Source of the DNA: Coemansia sp. RSA 487
Taxonomy: Eukaryota > Kickxellomycota > Kickxellomycetes > Kickxellales > Kickxellaceae
Assembly: GCA_027577595.1 (NCBI GenBank)
Contig: JANBRJ010000002.1
Span: 124,001 to 188,000, forward strand
Length of the DNA stretch: 64,000 nt
Direction: 5' to 3'
Both the position numbers and the translations under genes were made by a program. The notes under the pieces are model-generated. The model was not told the origin of the DNA, searched no databases, and saw only the letters and a program-made list of their open reading frames with translations. This document shows, in pieces, positions 58,401-64,000 of this stretch (the stretch's first letter is position 1; the number at the start of each line of letters is the position of its first letter).

Positions 58401-60349
58401 ATACTAAGAAGAACAAGAGACTGCAGCAGCTCAATGATTTCGCGCTGTGGTAAATTACTATCGGTCTCGTCAAACTCATGCACCAGGCCACGGGGCGCTG
58501 CTGTACGGCTACGATCACTACGCGGTAATAGGAGTCGTTGCTGGCGCTGTCCAAACCGATTAACCAGTATCGCATGCGCCTTTTCGGCATATCCGGCCCC
58601 GGGTTTCGATGCGCCGCTATTCCTGTGGCTACCGGTGTGCTGTGATCCAGTGCTCATGTGGTGGTGGTGACTGTGATGGTGATGGTGCGTTGCCTTCCCA
58701 CCATGATTTGTTTCGAATCGTGCAGACACCGCATGTATTGCTAGCCACAGCGGAAGTGGCATTGATCGGTCGCGGATGTGTTGCACAACAGTTTGCCGGT
58801 GGACAATCGGAAAGTTCGGGATTACATACTCAAACAGGTCAAGGACCGCCTGGTCTACAGCCAGTGGCGGCGGAGGCTGCATCATCGGATCAGGCATGCC
58901 GCGCAACGCTGGGTGGTGATACCCAGAAGAGCCTGAGCCACCACCACTGCCACTACCACGACCAAATGCAACGTTCAGCGGAGGAAGCCCGGAAGAATAT
59001 CCATAGTCGCTCTGCACATGGGCTGGCGTCGACGAACCACTCATATCGCCTTCCGTCGGTGGAAGCCCGTATCCATGTTCACCACTACTGGAAGCACCCG
59101 GTGCACTTGAGCGCCATCCATGTTGCAATGAGGCACTGGCTCCAGAACTTGGGTCGTGTCTTTTCTGGTCTCTCCTTTGGTCAGACGCCAACAGCATTGC
59201 ACTGGCATGGACATTTGAAAGGCCCTGTAGTTCCGGCGGCAATGGTTGGCCCGGCTGTACAAAATCTGCAAACGTGTACATACGTGGCGGACGGCCGCGC
59301 TTGCGAACCTCGGGATAAATGCACTGGATACCTCGTCGGTTGCAGTTTGAGCAGCTGGGATGCACACTGTCGCATCTAATCTTCTTCCGACGACACAGCA
59401 AGCATGCCTGGTTCAGCCGTCGTTTTTGCGACTGGTGGTTACCGCTGCTTTCTCTGTTGCTTGTTTCGCCCTGGTTCTGGTCACCACCGTGGTCATCCGC
59501 CTGATCAGCTCTTGAAGATGGATCTGTCTTGTCAGCAACAGCCTCTGTTCCTTGCGTGGACCCTGCATCGCGGGCAGCACCTTTATCAGAAACAACACCC
59601 TCATTTTGATTGTTCGAGCCGGGCAAAGGGTCCTTGTCCTGAATTACTGCCTGATTAGTCTCTATAGGACGCGATTCTGCAGCTGACACTGCTGATGGCA
59701 CAGATAACTGAGGGCTAGTTGATGTTGCAGGAGCTTTAGGCACCGAAGCTGTATGATTCGCACTGTCGTGCAAATCGCGAGAGGATGTGGCGGCTGATGA
59801 CGATGGGGCGGGGGACACAGAGACAGATGACTCGTGCGCAGCTACCAAAGACCCAGGGGCCATTGTGGGTTTCTGTACCTGTGAGGTCGATCTGTACGAC
59901 GAGCGACAGGCGTGTTGTTGCGTCTCCTGGGCAGAATGTAAAAAGGCATGTGAATGTGTCGAGTGCTGTCCATGCTCTTCACGTGGGCGCTTAGCTCCCT
60001 CTGTTTGATCAGCAGAAGCAGGCCGATGGTGGTTACTAATAAAGCTGTGTTGGTTGGCTGTTGCCAAATTGGAAGCCGGTGCTGTTTCTGGTGCTCCATT
60101 CTGCCGCTCTTGGTGAGGAGGGCTGCGTTGTGAGCCACTGCGTCGATCCCCGTATGCCTCGGTTCCACTGCTGCTGACTCTGCTATACTGGATACCTGCA
60201 AGGCTTTCCTGGGGGAACGTCCTAGAAAAGGGTGAGTATGTTTGGTGCTGTTGCGTACTGCTATCAAGCTCGACCGAACCAGGCGTGTCCTGCGGCGACA
60301 AATGCGCAAGCGCCCGCTTTTCTGCTGGCGGGTCTGTCGTTTGCGGCAT
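55475..60349 (-). CDS. Zn2Cys6 transcription factor with fungal-specific TF domain
   Basis: 1,624-residue nuclear regulator in one open frame. The binuclear zinc cluster is C316, C319, C326, C333, C336, C343 (CLLCRRKKIRCDSVH and so on, spacing 2-6-6-2-6). A basic AT-hook-like RKRGRPPR follows directly (349-356). The middle holds the fungal-specific TF domain: VDQAVLDLFEYVIPNFPIVH, FETLRRLWWSMFILDRMYYI and PRIIPISGFRVRLPCND. Flanks are low-complexity: Ser/Gln-rich N-terminus, a His run (HHHHHSHHHH, about residue 570) and a Gln/Pro/His-rich C-terminus that may activate transcription. The target is not readable from sequence. ATG 60349 (MPQTTDPPAEK) is the first of the frame, preceded by a 2-kb gene-free region. 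Confidence 0.93.
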   Translation of the reverse strand: MPQTTDPPAEKRALAHLSPQDTPGSVELDSSTQQHQTYSPFSRTFPQESLAGIQYSRVSSSGTEAYGDRRSGSQRSPPHQERQNGAPETAPASNLATANQHSFISNHHRPASADQTEGAKRPREEHGQHSTHSHAFLHSAQETQQHACRSSYRSTSQVQKPTMAPGSLVAAHESSVSVSPAPSSSAATSSRDLHDSANHTASVPKAPATSTSPQLSVPSAVSAAESRPIETNQAVIQDKDPLPGSNNQNEGVVSDKGAARDAGSTQGTEAVADKTDPSSRADQADDHGGDQNQGETSNRESSGNHQSQKRRLNQACLLCRRKKIRCDSVHPSCSNCNRRGIQCIYPEVRKRGRPPRMYTFADFVQPGQPLPPELQGLSNVHASAMLLASDQRRDQKRHDPSSGASASLQHGWRSSAPGASSSGEHGYGLPPTEGDMSGSSTPAHVQSDYGYSSGLPPLNVAFGRGSGSGGGSGSSGYHHPALRGMPDPMMQPPPPLAVDQAVLDLFEYVIPNFPIVHRQTVVQHIRDRSMPLPLWLAIHAVSARFETNHGGKATHHHHHSHHHHMSTGSQHTGSHRNSGASKPGAGYAEKAHAILVNRFGQRQQRLLLPRSDRSRTAAPRGLVHEFDETDSNLPQREIIELLQSLVLLSIYYSGNWELELAVETHAAAVRIAQRMGVHLLDDPTKLQEANGIFNTGVALNQRKRAQSPGSLLSGSAVGVSARWSVSDPPPLPGGPNDVKMHDASDVHSSEGTLATGTSLSSTSASVSADLRRNWIEFETLRRLWWSMFILDRMYYICAGVPRIIPISGFRVRLPCNDLEWDSMHAQPTAPSSAATMAAAADSNPSSGLMVRTFREAVMHTSLSEQAANEIAATPSRDPEVFRYFAALAGLIDSVVDFGDDIRTLASPAMSEGTEILAQLRIEKRAADQADEASGYRPGYNRSAYGRYDNSLHEAGRSNADLGAKLPSTATWLGSQMAQKQFSKTSHAGWISGSTSSAWPPDWRSRMRVLQERVAALEAQLTEWYSSMPIAQYVRKPYLYSQLPLQDRITYFHQQIVYYGSVIQLQSLVLMTQGLLLPDTVDDSTAAPGLASVSSLEYDPLFGPSALTDMIWRSLMDMEIGQRPNAGSQLQRAQNDVVGESGYSSRRRQFGGHPSWAARRPYRAGMDGAQGDGHSHGDDSANDDSMPFIPLDESGNSPEVIREELQRMVQAAWRRCTEAAIAMSTAVKRATEVRRVASANPKMSYYDPTFRPQALPPYRGDVVSGDRSSPGNTENHSPFAAASSRFGRMSAINEVQTPPQQPLSSTSQPAHGYADGPRLPPIERRESGGPSGHPPIQHQYPQQQPLAPHGNSPGALNAGRFVDSTASPGLVIDDAALFMRYNMLTCTAAYAGAFIHMQNLKLVPRWEEAARGQSEAAAKANEMRAVGDVEMGSGRGEQDLGMLPPPLPPQLPSPPCTADKAREGVKPLVMILESIVPYWRVSGHVSKLRTIWRDIEGSELPTAPLTSPPIRAPAHIHPPSAPAGGWMAPGQPSAPSHPMPMSSTDYGQWGHSQSPAMVHPPQPQQSHYPGQQLQLSQQQQPHPPAPVPPPVQHMPHVAHNQQLSSGVGHQATPQHQHMSMFPPRP

Positions 60350-62304
60350 ATACGCGAGAGAGGAAATACAAAAGACTCAATTTTCGTTGAAACCTGGGTG
60401 TGGGATCCGGGCAACGTTAGCGGCAATGCGACCAATGAATAATACACAGAGAAAGTAAAATGAAAGAAATATTGTAATGAAGACGGAGAGCAATGGTGGA
60501 AGGTGGTGGCACAAAAAATATATAAAAGAGAAAAGTCCTTTGGCCGGAATAATGACAAAAAGCAGTGGTCCTATCTTTTTAAAGAGACTCAAGTGCACAT
60601 GCGTGTATAAAAGCAGTCTTCCAGAGAAAGAAGGAGCCGATGATTTCTGTATAGGACTTGCGGGTCCAGGGCCTCTGGCCTTTTTTTTCGTTTGTGGACA
60701 ATTGCCTAAATTTAGCAGCTGAATGTAAGAAAAATAAATAAATAAAAAGTATAGGAAATTCACGGTAGAACTAAAGAGGGAAAAAAAAACTGCATATGGC
60801 GTTTTTCTTTTGCTGGTGAAACCAATTCGGAAGAGTAAGCTATGAAGAGCCAAAGTTTTGTGTCAGCTCCGCCTAGCAATACTACACTAAAAATAAAAAA
60901 GGGACGATGGTGTAATATAGGGCTTGACGAGCGAGCTTGGAAAAGAGGGAGAGAAGGATGTGCGTCCCTGAACGTTTTTCTACCTGATGAAAAGAGGGAG
61001 CTGCTTATTCTGCAAAAACAGTCTTCCCGCTCTGGAGAAAGAGCTACCAGCTCCAGATGCAATGAACTGGCCAGAGATAAGCAATGGCAAGTGTCTGTGT
61101 GGGGAGGGGTGCAAACTAATGAACAGGATATAAATCACTGTGGAATTGGATGGAAACGCCAATACAAGAGCAAAATTAAAAATTGGCCGAGCGGGGAAAG
61201 AGAGACAACCTCTCCATGGCACAAGTGCTACTGGTTCTCTGGCAATTGTTCACCGCAGCCGAAGCCGTATCTCTTTGTTGAAATTGGATTTCGGCGTTTG
61301 TAAGCATGGTTTACAATACAATTGGCCCAGCAGCAAGCAGATCGCACGCCTTCCCAGGTGCTTGGTAATCAACCACGCACACAGGCACTCCCAGATCACT
61401 GTCAAAGGCAGCACAGCTTGTTAGGTGCTGTGCTCCAGACTTGGCAGATGTTGCCGATCAAAATCCTCGCATTTCGCATGCACATAAATCAACGGTGCAG
61501 AGCCCGGATGTTGCTGTTCGGGAGCGCCACGGGACCCCGTACTCTGGTGGTGTGCACGGAGAACAATGGCTCCCCAGGCTTTGCTTCGCTATATTCATAT
61601 CAATTGGTATGAAGCTAAGATGAGCCATTATATCTTGTTTTTTTTGCTGTCGTCGTGCATTCTGCAGGAGAAAAAGGATTCGCACTGCAACTGAAATTTC
61701 ACACGAAAAGTGGACAGCTATATTGACGGAGAGAAAAATATCACTGTTTGAAATGTTGCTGACACACAGCGCAACCACCAATCCATCCTATTTTTTGTTT
61801 TAGAAATTGAGCAAGAGGTTCCTTTCTCGTCCATATTGACGGTAAGCACTGCCGATAAGTAAATTAAAGCTGCCACATTGCTTTCACCATGATGACCTGA
61901 ACCACATGGGTTTGACCCGACATTGCACGGTTACCGCAATTTACAGAGCGCACTCATTTCATCTGGCCAGGCTTCAAGCTTGTTTCGATGATTTGCGGCG
62001 ATCTATATTTAAAACAAGGTATTTTTGAAACATATTGGCTGAAAATTGATCTGTTTGTCACGGATTTGTGTGCTGGATTGGGTGATTGATCTGTCAGCGC
62101 TGCATGATTAGATTGACAGAGACAAGCAGTGGAATTCTAAAAACAAAAAAAGGGTAATTACTTGCAAATGAGTCAAACTCATGCTCTGCTCCGTCACCTA
62201 CTACATTTCAATGCCAATTCACCTTGTACAACGACCTCTGATTTAATTTCATATTCCCTTCGCATATTTTTCGCCAAATCTATCTTTCAAGAAAAACAAT
62301 AACG
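60350..62304. promoter_or_regulatory. 2-kb divergent intergenic region
   Basis: Between the Zn2Cys6 gene (minus) and the YIP4-like gene (plus). It is AT-rich and I see no supported gene. The longest open frame, 60842-61303 (153 codons), has no recognisable content and weak codon bias. Presumably it holds both promoters. Confidence 0.4.
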
Positions 62305-63054
62305 ATGAGTCGCAACGACCATCTCATTGATCAGGACGATGGCTTCAGCTTTGACACAGCCTTCAATACAGATGCGACCGAGCCAGCGAAGAACCGGCCT
62401 GAAATCAGTGGCACAATTGGAGGGCGTCTTGGCAACGCCGCGAGCAGTGGGGCAGCCGCACATACTGCTGCTGGAGCTCCCGGCCCACAAACATCGTACA
62501 TGTCGAACTCGCTGCCAGGCGGATACCATACAAACACACTCGACGAACCGATACTGACCACAATCAGCCGCGACTTTGGCAAGGTTGGCCGCAAGGCCAT
62601 CCAGGTCCTGTATCCAAAGGGCCGCGACAATGCGCTGCAGGAGTGGGATCTTTGGGGGCCGTTGTTTTTCTGCCTCTCGCTTGCTGTTATAATGAGCTTT
62701 CTGGCGCCCGACCAGCAGGAGTCTGCTGTGTTCACTGGTGTGTTTGCCCTGGTGTGCATTGGATCCTGTGTAGTTACCCTCAATTGCAAACTGCTGGGCG
62801 GTCACGTTTCGTTCTTCCAAAGCGTGTGCACTCTGGGGTACTGCATCTCTCCCATGGTCATCGCTTCGCTGGTGTCACTTCTTGCGCACCGCATTATTGT
62901 TACACTTCCTGTTGTAGTTGTGGCTGTCGGATGGTGCATATCTGCATCGGTTGGCTTTCTGGCTGGAGCTCAGCTTGCAAACCGCCGCCTGCTTGCTGTA
63001 TACCCAATCTGTCTGTTCTATATCTGTATTGGCTGGATCATCATCATCTCTTAG
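62305..63054 (+). CDS. YIP4: Yip1-domain Golgi membrane protein (Yip4/YIPF6-like)
   Basis: Membrane protein of the Yip1 family that acts with Rab GTPases in ER-Golgi traffic. It has 249 residues. The cytosolic N-terminus is about 115 residues long with the YIPF6-type motif TLDEPILTTISRDFGKVGRK, then QEWDLWGPLFFCLSLAVIMS. Five TM helices follow between about nt 62660 and 63050, with the conserved GYCISPMVIASL segment. The DEPI..T..RD motif and D.WGP separate Yip4/YIPF6 from Yip1 and Yif1. ATG 62305 is the first of the frame and in good context. The stop is followed closely by an AATAAA (63065-63070). Convergent with the PPR gene. Confidence 0.92.
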   Translation: MSRNDHLIDQDDGFSFDTAFNTDATEPAKNRPEISGTIGGRLGNAASSGAAAHTAAGAPGPQTSYMSNSLPGGYHTNTLDEPILTTISRDFGKVGRKAIQVLYPKGRDNALQEWDLWGPLFFCLSLAVIMSFLAPDQQESAVFTGVFALVCIGSCVVTLNCKLLGGHVSFFQSVCTLGYCISPMVIASLVSLLAHRIIVTLPVVVVAVGWCISASVGFLAGAQLANRRLLAVYPICLFYICIGWIIIIS

Positions 63055-63064
63055 CTTGGCTTTA

Positions 63065-63070
63065 AATAAA
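63065..63070 (+). terminator. Polyadenylation-type signal downstream of YIP4
   Basis: AATAAA eleven bases after the stop, in the position expected of a 3'-end processing signal. Confidence 0.4.
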
Positions 63071-63224
63071 AGAATCAGCACTTTTACTACTTCTCTACAA
63101 TACGTAACCGATGTCATTCATTCTCTCGGCAATAAACTAGCAATGTTAAAATCGCTCTTTTATTAGTATGAAAATGGAAGATTCTTCTTTTTTTTACAAC
63201 ACAGGCATGTTCATGTTAAACACT

Positions 63225-64000
63225 CTAGGCGTGCTGGTGAACGGCTTTCTCAGTCGGAACTGATTTGAGTTTGTGCGCTGGTAGCAGATCAGGACGGTGT
63301 TTATAAAGAACGCTGTCCAAGCGCCCTTCGTTGACTGCAAGGCGCTTAAAAAGATTTGGCGCCATTTGCTGGGCAAACGGGAGATCTGGTGGATCAATGC
63401 CTTCCTCCGGCACACACTTTGCTCTCAGTGACGAAATCATGCCATAGACTGTGTGCACTGTTTCCTTACACAGCGGAATCTCAATGGGCAACTTCTCCAT
63501 AAACTTAGCCTTGAGCTCGCGCGGCTTGGCACTCTCCTCGCCTTTGACACGCTTTATATAATCTCCAAGCACGGTAAAGACCGACCAGCCTCCACGATCC
63601 TGGAGCACTTTTGCCTCTTCTTTGTACTTGGCCGTAAGCGCAGGATCCTCGTACTTGCCAAGCATCATTGTCAGCACATCCTCGAAGAGGCCATAGCGAA
63701 GCATGGCTTCAATCAGATGCCTGTAGTTTGCGAGAGAAAGCTCCAGGCCGGCTTCCTCCAGCTGTTTAAGAATTGTCGCCAGAAAATGCAGGTGGAAGAA
63801 CGGGACACCGGTAAACACATGGTCGTCTGGAATATCCAGCTCAACAAACTCGTCGTGCATCACCATGTCCTCGTCCCAATGAACTCGCTCATTCCAACCG
63901 CAGATGTCAAACAGAAGAGTCGCAGTCAGGTTATTTGGCTTGACGCCACGGATACGCATCAGCTCCCAGCACTGCAGTGCTTTGGTGGGCTCTGCAACGC
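63225..64000 (-). CDS. PPR-like protein, 5' part outside the window
   Basis: Partial; the frame runs open from the right edge (64000) to a stop at 63225, about 258 residues. The part at the edge (PTKALQCWELMRIRGVKPNN) is a pentatricopeptide repeat: A..CW..M...G..P. Further helical repeats follow: FHLHFLATILKQLEEAGLEL and SLANYRHLIEAMLRYGLFED. PPR proteins bind RNA, mostly in mitochondria. The C-terminal region (from about nt 63550) is not repeat-like and is rich in charged residues. No N-terminus is visible, so targeting cannot be judged. It reads like a single exon here. Convergent with YIP4. Confidence 0.8.
   Translation of the reverse strand, partial: VAEPTKALQCWELMRIRGVKPNNLTATLLFDICGWNERVHWDEDMVMHDEFVELDIPDDHVFTGVPFFHLHFLATILKQLEEAGLELSLANYRHLIEAMLRYGLFEDVLTMMLGKYEDPALTAKYKEEAKVLQDRGGWSVFTVLGDYIKRVKGEESAKPRELKAKFMEKLPIEIPLCKETVHTVYGMISSLRAKCVPEEGIDPPDLPFAQQMAPNLFKRLAVNEGRLDSVLYKHRPDLLPAHKLKSVPTEKAVHQHA

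Noticed and set aside
60842-61303. 153-codon plus-strand frame
   Set aside because: Basic, Trp/Ser-rich composition with no motif in an AT-rich divergent promoter region.
1-64000. tRNA or rRNA genes, CRISPR arrays, transposons or LTR elements
   Set aside because: No cloverleaf with A and B box, no rRNA-like conserved stretch, no regular repeat-spacer array, and no transposase, integrase or reverse transcriptase motif in any frame given.

Overview
This window is nuclear DNA of a fungus. It encodes orthologs of typical fungal genes: PI4P 5-kinase MSS4, RPN3, STR2, DHH1, GLR1, MKT1, a Cdc25-type RasGEF, RRP5, a RhoGEF and a Zn2Cys6 transcription factor. Coding regions are GC-rich and long, intergenic DNA is AT-rich, and introns are few, short to medium and near 5' ends. 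Single-exon domination and the SH3-WW-RasGEF architecture fit an early-diverging lineage (Zoopagomycota/Kickxellomycotina would be my guess), but that is inference and no taxonomic marker is present.

Layout. 0.6-7.9 kb: MSS4, VMA21, then convergent RPN3, then STR2 divergent from RPN3. 8.7-16.7 kb: DHH1, SPC2, GLR1 and MKT1, all on the plus strand. 17.4-35.8 kb: three large plus-strand genes, a RasGEF (three exons), the ribosome-biogenesis factor RRP5 and a DH-BAR RhoGEF (two exons). 38-42.7 kb: a NOX/ferric-reductase-like flavocytochrome and a sodium/solute-symporter-type permease. 43-55 kb: an accessory-looking stretch of short, lineage-specific genes. It holds two paralogous secreted Ser/Thr-rich proteins, two paralogous small proteins of unknown function, a stand-alone EgtD-type methyltransferase, a protein with a YABBY/HMG-like box and a basic phospho-site-rich protein. 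55-64 kb: a large Zn2Cys6 regulator, a Yip1-family Golgi protein and the 3' end of a PPR protein that runs off the right edge.

Main discovery. The DHH1 gene (DDX6-family DEAD-box RNA helicase) is interrupted by a 1,473-bp in-frame intein (9503-10975, 491 residues). It starts with Cys, ends with Gly-Asn, is followed by a native Cys, and carries a LAGLIDADG homing endonuclease. It sits exactly between the two RecA domains, so the helicase should be inactive until protein splicing occurs. I do not recall this insertion site among the fungal inteins I know (PRP8, VMA1, GLT1, CHS2, ThrRS, RNA polymerase subunits, eIF5B). A database search would be needed to establish novelty.

Other points of note: a GC-AG intron in RPN3 required by reading frame; a nine-nucleotide first coding exon in the RasGEF; a TAGTAG tandem acceptor in the RhoGEF; and a cluster of CRE/ATF-like sites upstream of the YABBY-like gene. 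I found no tRNA, rRNA, CRISPR array, transposon or virus-derived element.
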